Positions 44,139 through 51,737 of a stretch of 64,000 nt of DNA are shown here, piece by piece; the stretch's first letter is position 1; the number at the start of each line of letters is the position of its first letter. The DNA is from Verrucomicrobiaceae bacterium (GTDB lineage Bacteria; Verrucomicrobiota; Verrucomicrobiia; Verrucomicrobiales; Verrucomicrobiaceae): positions 124,001 to 188,000 of the forward strand of contig JADJPW010000004.1 of assembly GCA_016713035.1 (NCBI GenBank). The letters are read 5' to 3'. A program made the position numbers and the translations under genes. Under the pieces are notes generated by a model. That model did no database searches and was not told where the DNA came from. It saw nothing but the letters and a program-made list of their open reading frames with translations.

Positions 44139-45059
44139 TCAGGTCACGATGGCCTCAGCAACAGGACCAGGGGCACTCTCGCCGGCGTCGTTCACGCTGG
44201 TGACGCGGGCTTGTACGGTAGCTCCGGCGGTTAGGCCGGGGATCGTGGCATCACTCTCCGTCACGGTCAGCACGGCGCGGAAGTCCGCGTCCACGCCGAT
44301 GATTTTGATCCACACCCGCCAGCGGTCGGCACGCAGGCTATCGTCCCAATCCACCAGCAGGCTGTGATTCGGACCGGGCAGCACCGTGGTGAAGCTGGGG
44401 GCCTCCGGCGTCTCCGCATCCGCCGGGCGATTGAGGCCAAAGGCATGCCACAGCGCATCTTCCGCTGAGAGCAGCGTCTCCAGCTCAGTCACCAGCCCAG
44501 TCATGCGCAGGCGCAGATTCCGCTCCGCATTGTCTCGGGCCACTTTGGCTTGGCCGCTCTCGGTGATCTTTTGGCCGAGGGTGGCGCGGGCATTGCTGAT
44601 CGCCGTGTGAGCCGCATCGGCCAATGCCGCCGTCACCTCCATGTCCGCGCTCTCGTGGGCAGGGTGTGCGGTGAAATAGGCTTTCAGGCTCGCGATCAGG
44701 TCAAAACGCTCATCCTGCGAACGCGGGATACCCGTGGTGCCCGGCTGCCACCCGGCGGATTCCCATTCCGTACTCGCCGCTTCGCCAAAAAACTTCGACA
44801 GACGCTTGCGGGCATTGGTGAGCAGGATTTTCCCAGAGGTATCTGCCGAGGTCGCTGCGGCGTTCGCCGTCTTTTTGACGACCTTGCACTCGCCGTAAGT
44901 CGTTTCCGCCGCCCGTGCGGCAGCGAGGGCAGCGCGGATCACCGCCTCGGTGTTTTGTTTCACGCCCACGGGCGTCTCATGCTGGTGGAGCCCGTCCGCC
45001 ATGTCCTCAGCGAGGGCAAAGAGCAGGTCGAGCTTATCGGGGAGTCGGTTGGAGGCCAT
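44139..45059 (-). CDS. Helical protein with C-terminal fibronectin type III-like domain
   Basis: 306 aa from ATG 45059 (MASNRLPDKLDLLFALAEDM). Residues 1-215 are mostly helical (AVIRAALAAARAAETTYGEC; FDLIASLKAYFTAHPAHES). The last ~85 form a beta-sandwich of Fn3 type: LLVDWDDSLRADRWRVWIKI, ATIPGLTAGATVQARVTSVN. There is no signal peptide. It is encoded just upstream of the collagen-like gene on the same strand, separated by the inverted repeat. The pair looks like phage- or adhesin-derived surface structure genes; function unproven. Confidence 0.6.
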   Translation of the reverse strand: MASNRLPDKLDLLFALAEDMADGLHQHETPVGVKQNTEAVIRAALAAARAAETTYGECKVVKKTANAAATSADTSGKILLTNARKRLSKFFGEAASTEWESAGWQPGTTGIPRSQDERFDLIASLKAYFTAHPAHESADMEVTAALADAAHTAISNARATLGQKITESGQAKVARDNAERNLRLRMTGLVTELETLLSAEDALWHAFGLNRPADAETPEAPSFTTVLPGPNHSLLVDWDDSLRADRWRVWIKIIGVDADFRAVLTVTESDATIPGLTAGATVQARVTSVNDAGESAPGPVAEAIVT

Positions 45060-45303
45060 AGTGCGTCGGTTGGGGGAAGAGCGCGGACTTTCCGAGGCCG
45101 AGAAGCGTGAACCATCACCGAAAAAAGCTTGTCCGAAACGGGCCACTGCAGGGTGGGAGGGAAAAGCAGCGCAAGGTTGCAGTTGGGGTGGATGATCCGC
45201 CCCCGCCGAGCACGACACCCAGCGGTGTGAAGGCGAATAATGCCCGTTTTTACCAAAAACGGCTCCTAGCGTCAATAGGCTCGTTTGGGCAGCCTCCCCC
45301 ACT

Positions 45304-45590
45304 GTGTCCGCTGCATCGCCCCCGCCCCCGTCGTGGAAACACCTGTGCAGCCTGCCACAGCCCGCCCACCGCCGTGTCGCCCCCCGTGCAGCCTGCAACC
45401 GCCCGATCACCGCCATGTCAGCCCTCGTGCAGCCTGCAACCGCCCGATCACCCCCGTGGCAGACCTCATGCAGGCCGCAATCGCCCGCCCACCGCCGTGG
45501 CTGCCCCTATGCAGCCTGCAATAGACCAGCCACCGCCGTATCCGCCCCAAAACGCTCCGCTCAGCAGCTGCCACCGCCGTGTCCGGGCGA
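45304..45590. repeat. 41-bp tandem repeat array (seven units, five well conserved)
   Basis: Units begin at 45304, 45345, 45386, 45427, 45468, 45509 and 45550, every 41 bp exactly. The core reads GTGCAGCCTGCAACCGCCCG, then AT/CC, then CACCGCCGTG. The first and last units are degenerate. Since 41 is not a multiple of three, the frame rotates between units, arguing against a repeated peptide. There is no repeat/spacer alternation, so it is not CRISPR. Confidence 0.9.
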
Positions 45591-45654
45591 AAAATGCGGC
45601 GCCAAACGCTATATTGAGCGCCAGCAAGTTTCGTGAATTTCACTCAAGCCAGTT

Positions 45655-45722
45655 GGCAACAGAATGGTCGGCAGCAGAATGACAAAACCCTTCTGCATTC
45701 TGTTGCCGACCATTCTATTGCC
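45655..45722. repeat. 27-bp inverted repeat hairpin, REP/MITE-like
   Basis: Left arm 45655-45681 and right arm 45696-45722 match with only two mismatches over 27 bp; the loop is 14 nt. Each arm is itself two copies of GGCA(A/G)CAGAATG joined by GTC. Such a composite hairpin resembles a REP/BIME or small non-autonomous element. Confidence 0.88.
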
Positions 45723-45866
45723 CAGATCACAAAAAAGGGTGCAGCGTCGTCTATTCCAACACCCGAATCACACGCCCCTAGCGCCACAAACCGACATTTG
45801 GGTTGCCCTATTCCGGCATAGGCGTGTAAAACCACACCATGAAATCGATCACCCCGTACTTTTTCC

Positions 45867-45911
45867 ACACTTTTGTCGCCTATAAAGGTGCTGACAAACC
45901 GACAAAAGTGT
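45867..45911. promoter_or_regulatory. 12-bp perfect inverted repeat upstream of the macro-domain gene
   Basis: ACACTTTTGTCG (45867-45878) and CGACAAAAGTGT (45900-45911) pair perfectly across 21 nt, ending 50 bp before the macro-domain ATG. It could be an operator or an element end. Confidence 0.55.
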
Positions 45912-45961
45912 TTCCCATCTAGTTTGTTCGGCCAAAAAGCAGAGTCCACCATCAGCAGTCC

Positions 45962-46561
45962 ATGAATATAGTTTTATGCTATCGCGATGAGCCGCTTGGT
46001 GATGCATGGAAGAATGCCTTTCACGACATGGCCGGTGTTGAGATTGTCGCAGGAGATATTTGTCGGGTGCCATGTGATGCCATAGTCAGCCCCGCAAACT
46101 CATTTGGATTTATGGACGGTGGTTTGGATCACCTCTTGTCCGAGCGATTTGGGTGGGATTTAGAGAAGCGTGTTCAGAAAGCTATTCAGCTTCGACCATT
46201 GCGGGAGCTACTGATTGGTGAGGCCATCGTTGTTCCCACTGAGGACGTGCAGATTCCGTGGCTAATTTGTGCCCCTACGATGAGGGTTCCTATGCGTATC
46301 CGAACGACCGTGAACGCCTATCTCGCCATGAAGGCCATTCTGAGTGCGGCAATGTCCCACGCCGAATCTTTACCCATTGAGACGATTGCCATCCCTGGGC
46401 TCGGCACTGGCATCGGTCAGCTGGCACCAGAGTTGGCGGCAGGGCAGATGGCGCAGGCATATCGTGAGATGGTCTTGGGAGAGCATCGCTATCCAGGTAG
46501 TTTCGCTGATGCGCAGAAGATGCACCTCAGTCTAAATCGCTCAGGGATGATCTATGACTGA
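45962..46561 (+). CDS. Macro domain protein (ADP-ribose binding/processing)
   Basis: 199 aa. Macro fold motifs: VEIVAGDICRVPCDAIVSPA then NSFGFMDGGLDHLL near residues 26-59 (adenosine-diphosphate-ribose pocket with Asn46) and AIPGLGTGIGQLAPELAAGQ near 138-160 (phosphate loop). Macro domains bind or hydrolyse ADP-ribose and its derivatives; they occur in stress, NAD-linked defence and toxin-antitoxin settings. The gene is less GC-rich than its surroundings. The stop lies ~20 bp before an attC-like structure, the arrangement of an integron cassette. Confidence 0.85.
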   Translation: MNIVLCYRDEPLGDAWKNAFHDMAGVEIVAGDICRVPCDAIVSPANSFGFMDGGLDHLLSERFGWDLEKRVQKAIQLRPLRELLIGEAIVVPTEDVQIPWLICAPTMRVPMRIRTTVNAYLAMKAILSAAMSHAESLPIETIAIPGLGTGIGQLAPELAAGQMAQAYREMVLGEHRYPGSFADAQKMHLSLNRSGMIYD

Positions 46562-46580
46562 ACCCAACGCCAACAACGGG

Positions 46581-46779
46581 AACGAACAAGGCGCTGCACC
46601 CAACGCGGTGGGGCTTTGGTGTAGCATTGTTCAACTCACGCTTGCCCGGAGCTGGCACGCCCCATGCTTCCCGTGGCCTGCAATGCGGGCTTGCCGCATG
46701 GGCCGCGCCAGCTCCTCGTTTAATCCCTTCGTTTGAGCTTGCCGCCACCCCACCGCGTGTGTGAGCTTGGACGTTAGGT
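46581..46779 (+). other. Integron attC-like recombination site
   Basis: The right end has TGAGCTTGGACGTTAGGT, with an R' box GTTAGGT (46773-46779) that fits the consensus GTTRRRY. The left end has AACGAACAAGGCGCTGCA, pairing with it with one unpaired G in the L box, the feature integrases use for strand choice. An inner stem CGCGGTGGGG (46604-46613) pairs with CCCCACCGCG (46748-46757). The central part forms a further 20-bp hairpin (46648-46667 with 46696-46715, 18/20 matches). At ~199 bp it is longer than typical attC sites (~60-140), and the R'' box is imperfect. Confidence 0.6.
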
Positions 46780-46792
46780 CACACTACGCGCC

Positions 46793-47179
46793 ATGAGTAT
46801 TCCCGCCCTCAAACGTCTTACGATTGCGCTCGGAGTTTTCTGCGCGGTGTTGTTCGTGGGCAGCGGTTTCCTGTTTTGGAGCTACGGCTGGTTGCATGTT
46901 CAGGCGGCATTTGCCGACGAGCAGACACAGATTTTCGATGAGATGCGGACACGGGCACTCCAGTCCACGTCACCGCCCGACATCGCAGGCTCACTGGAGT
47001 ATGCCGTCTTTTATTACCCGTCCGGCAGCAAGCAGCGGGCGGGTTCGCGGCTCGACCGAGTGGTTGAGCGTCATCGCACGGCGGTTGTGCGCGAAATCGT
47101 CGCGCATCTTCGTCGCACTACCGGACAGGATTTGGGCGAGAGTCCAGAGCCTTGGATTCAGAAGTATGCACAGAGATAG
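46793..47179 (+). CDS. Small single-pass membrane protein (putative cassette gene)
   Basis: 128 aa. One N-terminal membrane helix (LTIALGVFCAVLFVGSGFLF) followed by a ~95-residue hydrophilic part outside or in the periplasm (SLEYAVFYYPSGSKQRAGSR; VVREIVAHLRRTTGQDLG). Unrecognised. It starts 14 bp after the attC-like R' box, and its stop is 13 bp before GCCTAAC (47192-47198), which fits an R'' box (RYYYAAC). These spacings are those of an integron cassette gene. No complete second attC follows. Confidence 0.6.
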   Translation: MSIPALKRLTIALGVFCAVLFVGSGFLFWSYGWLHVQAAFADEQTQIFDEMRTRALQSTSPPDIAGSLEYAVFYYPSGSKQRAGSRLDRVVERHRTAVVREIVAHLRRTTGQDLGESPEPWIQKYAQR

Positions 47180-47337
47180 ACAGACCGTGTGGCCTAACGT
47201 GAAAGGGTGCATGGCTGCGAGCTACGCGAGCCAGCAGATGCCCCTGGGGTTGAACCCAGCCTTGCCGCGATGAGGGGTGGATGACGAATGACCCCGATCC
47301 ATTGACAAACAAGCCCCGCCAAGGGTAGAACAGCGGA

Positions 47338-48606
47338 ATGAAAAATTATTGGCTAGCTCTTGGGTTCCTCGCAGGTGGTTTCGCGCCCCTCACCGCTACC
47401 GCGCAGAGTGATCGCCAAGCGCCGGAGCTGGCGGCGAATTTGGACTCGTTGCTCAATTTCAGCTCCCTCTGGACCTGGGGTGCCGATGATTTTGAAAAGA
47501 GCTACACGCCGAAGATGGCGAAACAGGAGGATCAGAAGAAGCCGCCGCAATTTGAGTGGGTGAACGCGGAAAAGACGCGTGCGCGGTTCTCTAGGCAGAT
47601 GTTTTCCAATATGGAGACGAAGCTCTCCATGTTCGCGGGCTCGATCAAGGTTGAGGAGGCGATTTTGGAGTTTGTGAATGGGAAGGCGGCGCGTTCGACG
47701 ATCTCGTTCTACAACCGGGGGGACTCGGGGGACATCCAAGTGGCGGAGTTTGAGCGGATTTTTAAGCTCATCGGCCAAAGTCTGGGCCAAGTGCTCAAGG
47801 TCGCACCGAAACGGCAACTTTTATCCTCAAACGCGGCGCTGCCCGTCGTCGGCTGGATGTGGTCTTCGCCGCAGGCAGTGGCGCTCCTGGAGTACAATGA
47901 GTATCAAGTGCCGGGCAAGCTCACGAAGCCTGAATTCCTGCGCCTGAAGCTCGCGGCACCGAACCAAGCGGACTTTACGATGGGGAAAATGGTCACGGGT
48001 GTGCAGAGCATGGAATTGATCAAACGAGTGACCAAAAAGCCAGATGGCGACACCTACATCTCCGGCGTGCCGATGGTGGACCAGGGCGCAAAGGGCTACT
48101 GCGTGGCGGCGAGCTGCCAGCGACTCTTTGAGTACCTGCGCATCCCCTGTGACCAGCATGAGATGGCGCAGCTCGTCAGCGCAGATGCGGATAGCGGCGC
48201 AAATGTGATGGTGATGCAAAAGAGCCTCACCAAGATCGATGAGCGCTTCAAAGTGAGCTTCAAGCCACTGGTGAACCCATTGCTCTACTACTCGAACAAC
48301 GGCAAGCGCCGCGTCTCGGACAAGGAGTTCACCAGCATCGTAAAGGAATACGTGAACAAGGGCGTGCCGCTGCTCTGGGCTCTAGAATTGGGTAAAGCTG
48401 CCGAGGAGCCACCTCTGCCTGGCAGTGGCCAGACTCGCGGCGGGCACATGCGCATGATCATCGGCTACAAGATGGAGAAAGGCCTCATGACGCATGTGCT
48501 CTTCACAGACTCCTGGGGGGCCGGGCACGAGCTCAAGCGCATGGCCCTCTACGATGCCTACGATGTGACCATCGGTCTCTACTCCATGGCTCCGCGTGGA
48601 CTCTGA
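47338..48606 (+). CDS. Secreted C39-like cysteine peptidase domain protein
   Basis: 422 aa with signal peptide (LALGFLAGGFAPLTATAQ). The N-terminal ~225 residues are unassigned (EEAILEFVNGKAARSTISFY). The C-terminal part is a papain-type C39-like domain: VPMVDQGAKGYCVAASCQRL with candidate nucleophile Cys, RGGHMRMIIGYKME with His, and VLFTDSWGAGHELKRM with Asp. Expected in the periplasm or outside. A second, unrelated protein with a C39-like domain is at 26095-31173. Confidence 0.8.
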   Translation: MKNYWLALGFLAGGFAPLTATAQSDRQAPELAANLDSLLNFSSLWTWGADDFEKSYTPKMAKQEDQKKPPQFEWVNAEKTRARFSRQMFSNMETKLSMFAGSIKVEEAILEFVNGKAARSTISFYNRGDSGDIQVAEFERIFKLIGQSLGQVLKVAPKRQLLSSNAALPVVGWMWSSPQAVALLEYNEYQVPGKLTKPEFLRLKLAAPNQADFTMGKMVTGVQSMELIKRVTKKPDGDTYISGVPMVDQGAKGYCVAASCQRLFEYLRIPCDQHEMAQLVSADADSGANVMVMQKSLTKIDERFKVSFKPLVNPLLYYSNNGKRRVSDKEFTSIVKEYVNKGVPLLWALELGKAAEEPPLPGSGQTRGGHMRMIIGYKMEKGLMTHVLFTDSWGAGHELKRMALYDAYDVTIGLYSMAPRGL

Positions 48607-48697
48607 GCCCATGTTCAGTGACATAGAAGAAGACCATTCGCTCTGTGGAAAAGCAGCGAGGGCCTTTTAGAGCCCGCACCACGCCTCAGAGCGTGCC

Positions 48698-50008
48698 TCA
48701 GATCCATGTCCCATCAGGAATGATGGCATCTTTTGGGAGACAGACGATGCCATCACGGATGTACCAGTTCGGGCCATCGAAATTCTCTGGCTTGCCTTCT
48801 GGGGTGATGACGACGTTGTCGCCGACATGCACATTTTTGTCGATGATGGCTCGCTCGATCCGGCAATTCCGGCCGATGCCGGGAGGCGGACGATCCGGGT
48901 CCGTACCGCGTGCTCCAGAGTAAAAGTCCGCACCCATGATGATGCAGCTGCGAATGGTGGTACCTGTCTCAATGCGGGATCGCACGCCGATGACAGCATT
49001 TTCGATGTGTGCATCGGTGATGATGCAGCCATCCGCGATGAGGGCCTGACGCACTTGGGCACCATTGAGCTTGCTAGCGGGCAGGGCACGGCTGTGGGTG
49101 AAGATGGGCGAGGTGGAATCAAAGAAATCGAATGGTGGCACCGTGCGGCAGAGGTCCAGATTGGCCTGGAAAAAGCTGCGGATGGTCCCGATGTCCTCCC
49201 AGTAGCCGTGGAAGTTATACGCCTGCACCTTCCTGTCACGGATGGCGGCAGGGATGATGTTCTTGCCGAAGTCGTTGTGCGTGTTGTTGAGGCACTCCTC
49301 CAGCACGTTCCTATTAAAGAGATAAATGCCCATGCTGGCCTGAAAGCGTGGCTCATCCCCCTCGATACCGAGGGCGCTGACCGTGGCCGGGTCCATGCGC
49401 AGTCTTTCGAGCACGGCAGGATCTTTCGGCTTTTCGACGAACTCATAGATGCGACCACTTTCATCACTATGCATGATGCCGAAGCTGGTAGCATCCCGTT
49501 CACTCACTGGCAGTGTCGCGATGGTGATGTCCGCATCTGCTCCGAGATGCTGACGCATCAATTTGCGGAAATCCATCCGGTAAAGCTGGTCCCCACTGAG
49601 AATGAGGAAGTGCTCGTGATCCCCTTCTAGGAAGTATCGCAAGTTTTGTCGCACCGCATCCGCCGTGCCCTGATACCAGCGCTCACCATCTGGCGTCTGC
49701 TGCGCAGCGAGCACCTCCACAAAACCACGCGTGAACTGATCAAAGCGATACGTGCGGTTGAGATGGCGGTTCAGTGAGGCGCTATTGTACTGTGTGAGCA
49801 CATAGACTTGGCGCAGGCCAGAGTTGATGCAGTTGCTGATCGGCAGATCGACGATCCGGTATTTACCAGCTAGCGGCACGGCAGGCTTCGCGCGGTCTTT
49901 GGTCAATGGAAACAGCCGCGTGCCCGCGCCCCCGCCCATGACGATGGCCAGCGTGCTGCGGCGGAGGAGGGAGTCGGCTTCTATTTCGGCGGCGCGTTTG
50001 GTGCTCAT
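48698..50008 (-). CDS. glgC: Glucose-1-phosphate adenylyltransferase (ADP-glucose pyrophosphorylase)
   Basis: 436 aa from ATG 50008. It makes ADP-glucose from glucose-1-phosphate and ATP, the committed step of glycogen synthesis. Motifs: LAIVMGGGAGTRLFPLTKDR, AKPAVPLAGKYRIVDLPISN, FLILSGDQLYRMDFRKLM, YEFVEKPKDP (Glu-Lys sugar-phosphate site), HGYWEDIGTIRSFFQANLDL, and a left-handed beta-helix C-terminus with C-terminal RDGIVCLPKDAIIPDGTWI. The sequence resembles the plant/cyanobacterial type more than the enterobacterial one. Divergent from the cytochrome gene. Confidence 0.95.
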   Translation of the reverse strand: MSTKRAAEIEADSLLRRSTLAIVMGGGAGTRLFPLTKDRAKPAVPLAGKYRIVDLPISNCINSGLRQVYVLTQYNSASLNRHLNRTYRFDQFTRGFVEVLAAQQTPDGERWYQGTADAVRQNLRYFLEGDHEHFLILSGDQLYRMDFRKLMRQHLGADADITIATLPVSERDATSFGIMHSDESGRIYEFVEKPKDPAVLERLRMDPATVSALGIEGDEPRFQASMGIYLFNRNVLEECLNNTHNDFGKNIIPAAIRDRKVQAYNFHGYWEDIGTIRSFFQANLDLCRTVPPFDFFDSTSPIFTHSRALPASKLNGAQVRQALIADGCIITDAHIENAVIGVRSRIETGTTIRSCIIMGADFYSGARGTDPDRPPPGIGRNCRIERAIIDKNVHVGDNVVITPEGKPENFDGPNWYIRDGIVCLPKDAIIPDGTWI

Positions 50009-50095
50009 GTGTATGCGGTGTTTGTGTGTAGCTATTTCCCTGAAACAAGGCCGAGAGGCAAGCGTTCTTCTCCGCCCCAACCCTGCTTCTGACCT

Positions 50096-51052
50096 GTGAA
50101 ACGCTCATTCTTGCCCTCGCTTGCCACTCTTTTGCTCTCCTCGCCTATTTTCGGGGCGGTGAGCTTCGAAAAAGAAATCTTACCCTTCCTCACGAAGAAG
50201 TGTATCGACTGCCACCGTGCCCCCTATGAAGAAGCAGGCAAAAAAAAGGAGCCCAAGGCCGGTCTGCGCCTCGATGCGGCTTGGGCCATCGTCAAAGGCA
50301 GTGAAAACGGCCCTGTCCTCACAGCAGGCTCCCCTGTCAAAAGCGCCATCTTTGAGTCCGTCATGCTGCCCAAGGATGATGACGGTCACATGCCCCCAAA
50401 AGGCGACGATTTGACCAAAGAAGAAGTCGCTCTGCTGAAAAAGTGGATCGAAGAAGGAGCAGAGTTCGGCCCCTGGATGGGCAACACAGAGGGTATGCCC
50501 GCCGGAGCCGCTATCCAGGCCCAGCGAGCCTTCGTTCCGCGCCAGCATGACCTGTACTTTGCCGCTCTGGAAAAGGAAGTGAAGCCCCTAGCGGCAAACG
50601 TACTCGCAGCGGCTAAAACAGCCGGTGCTCAGGTCGCGTCCGTCAAAGTGGAAAGTGCGCTGGTGCGTGTCGATTTCCTCACCGGCGTCTCCAAGTGCGA
50701 TGACGCGAAAGTGGAGTCCATCCTGCCACTCAAAGAAAACATCGTACAGCTCGATCTCGGCCGCACCGTCATCACCGATGCCGCCCTCAAGAGCATCAGC
50801 CAGCTCCCACGCCTGCTGCAGCTCGATCTGCGCCAGACCAAAATCACCGATGCAGGCCTAGAGGCCCTCAGCAGCATGAAAAAGCTCCAAAACATCAATC
50901 TCTATGGCACCGAAATCAGCGACGCTGGCCTCCAGCACCTCGCCAAGATTCAGAGCCTCAAAAACGTCTATCTCTTCCAATCCAAGGCCACAGAGGCCGG
51001 AGCGAAAAAGCTCGCCGCATCGATCAAAGGCCTCAAGGTCAGCGTGAAGTGA
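50096..51052 (+). CDS. Planctomycete-type cytochrome c (PSCyt1) fused to leucine-rich repeats
   Basis: 318 aa from a GTG at 50096, giving a signal peptide (MKRSFLPSLATLLLSSPIFG). Residues ~20-120 form the PSCyt1-like domain with haem motif FLTKKCIDCHRAP and the distal segment DGHMPPKGDDLTKEEV. Residues ~210-310 are leucine-rich repeats (IVQLDLGRTVITDAALKSIS, LLQLDLRQTKITDAGLEALS, LQNINLYGTEISDAGLQHLA). This combination is common in Verrucomicrobia and Planctomycetes, usually periplasmic. Electron partner unknown. Followed by a peroxiredoxin gene after 34 bp. Confidence 0.85.
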   Translation: MKRSFLPSLATLLLSSPIFGAVSFEKEILPFLTKKCIDCHRAPYEEAGKKKEPKAGLRLDAAWAIVKGSENGPVLTAGSPVKSAIFESVMLPKDDDGHMPPKGDDLTKEEVALLKKWIEEGAEFGPWMGNTEGMPAGAAIQAQRAFVPRQHDLYFAALEKEVKPLAANVLAAAKTAGAQVASVKVESALVRVDFLTGVSKCDDAKVESILPLKENIVQLDLGRTVITDAALKSISQLPRLLQLDLRQTKITDAGLEALSSMKKLQNINLYGTEISDAGLQHLAKIQSLKNVYLFQSKATEAGAKKLAASIKGLKVSVK

Positions 51053-51086
51053 ATTTGATCCGCAGAACAAACCTTAGCCCACCCCA

Positions 51087-51611
51087 ATGAAAAAAACACT
51101 CCTCATGATCGCCACCCTCCTCAGCACCGTCCTGGGCACCGCCCATGCCGGTGAAGGCAAAAAAGCCAGCTATGATGCCCCCGCCGTCAGCGGCGTGAAT
51201 CAGGATGGCAAAGCCGTCAACTTCACCGACGTGTATGCCAAAGGCCCCACCGTCGTCTTCTTTTACCCGAAAGCCGATACTCCCGGCTGCACCAAGCAGG
51301 CCTGCTCCCTGCGTGACGCCTTCGCCGATCTGAGCAAAGACGGCGTGCAGGTGCTCGGCGTCAGCTTTGACAAAGCAGAAGCCCAAAAAGCCTTCCAGGA
51401 TAAATTCAAGCTCCCCTACGACCTCATCGCCGATCCCGAGGGCAAAATCGTCGAGGCCTTCAAAGTCGAAAAAATGCTCCGTGGCGTGCTCTCACTCGCC
51501 AAGCGTAGTTGTTTCCTCATCAAAGGCGGAAAAGTCATCTGGGAAGACTTCCAAGCCAGCACCGATAAGCAGGCAGAGGACATCAAGCGTGTGCTCGCAG
51601 AGACGAAGTAA
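51087..51611 (+). CDS. Exported peroxiredoxin, Bcp/PrxQ type
   Basis: 174 aa with signal peptide (LLMIATLLSTVLGTAHA). The thioredoxin-fold core contains VVFFYPKADTPGCTKQACSL, with peroxidatic Cys and a second Cys five residues later, the PrxQ arrangement; VQVLGVSFDKAEAQKAFQDK follows. It reduces peroxides with thiol donors, here in the periplasm. It is probably co-transcribed with the upstream cytochrome/LRR gene and ends at a strong terminator. Confidence 0.9.
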   Translation: MKKTLLMIATLLSTVLGTAHAGEGKKASYDAPAVSGVNQDGKAVNFTDVYAKGPTVVFFYPKADTPGCTKQACSLRDAFADLSKDGVQVLGVSFDKAEAQKAFQDKFKLPYDLIADPEGKIVEAFKVEKMLRGVLSLAKRSCFLIKGGKVIWEDFQASTDKQAEDIKRVLAETK

Positions 51612-51640
51612 GCACCGCAAAAGTAAAAACAATCCAATCA

Positions 51641-51673
51641 GGGCCAAGGAGTCGATCCTTGGCCCTTCTTGTT
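51641..51673 (+). terminator. Rho-independent terminator
   Basis: GGGCCAAGGA pairs perfectly with TCCTTGGCCC across a 5-nt loop, then TTCTTGTT. It lies 30 bp after the peroxiredoxin stop. Confidence 0.85.
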
Positions 51674-51737
51674 ATCTGTGCCCATCCCGCCGCCCCATCT
51701 ATTGACGACTTTTCCCTTCATGCGGTAATCTCACCCC

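Larger units (their letters stand above)
45060..45961. other. 902-bp stretch without a convincing gene, rich in repeats
   Basis: No frame here shows recognisable protein features. It contains an 8-bp perfect hairpin (CCGTTTTT/AAAAACGG, 45244-45262), the 41-bp tandem array, a 27-bp inverted repeat and a 12-bp perfect inverted repeat, all listed separately. It separates the tail-fibre-like genes from the macro-domain gene and looks like an accessory-DNA junction. Confidence 0.6.

Noticed and set aside
45304..45590. Possible CRISPR array
   Set aside because: The period is 41 bp with similarity across the whole unit, no distinct unique spacers and no cas genes.
45926..45932. attC-type R' box (GTTCGGC) in front of the macro-domain gene
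   Set aside because: The first purine is C and there is no pairing left half, so the left boundary of the first cassette is not established.
45644..45952. 102-aa minus-strand frame before the macro-domain gene
   Set aside because: It covers the 27-bp hairpin, has no recognisable domain or ribosome-binding site, and looks incidental.
47192..47300. Second complete attC site after the small membrane gene
   Set aside because: A GCCTAAC box is present, but no GTTRRRY box with pairing L sequences follows; only a half-site can be claimed.
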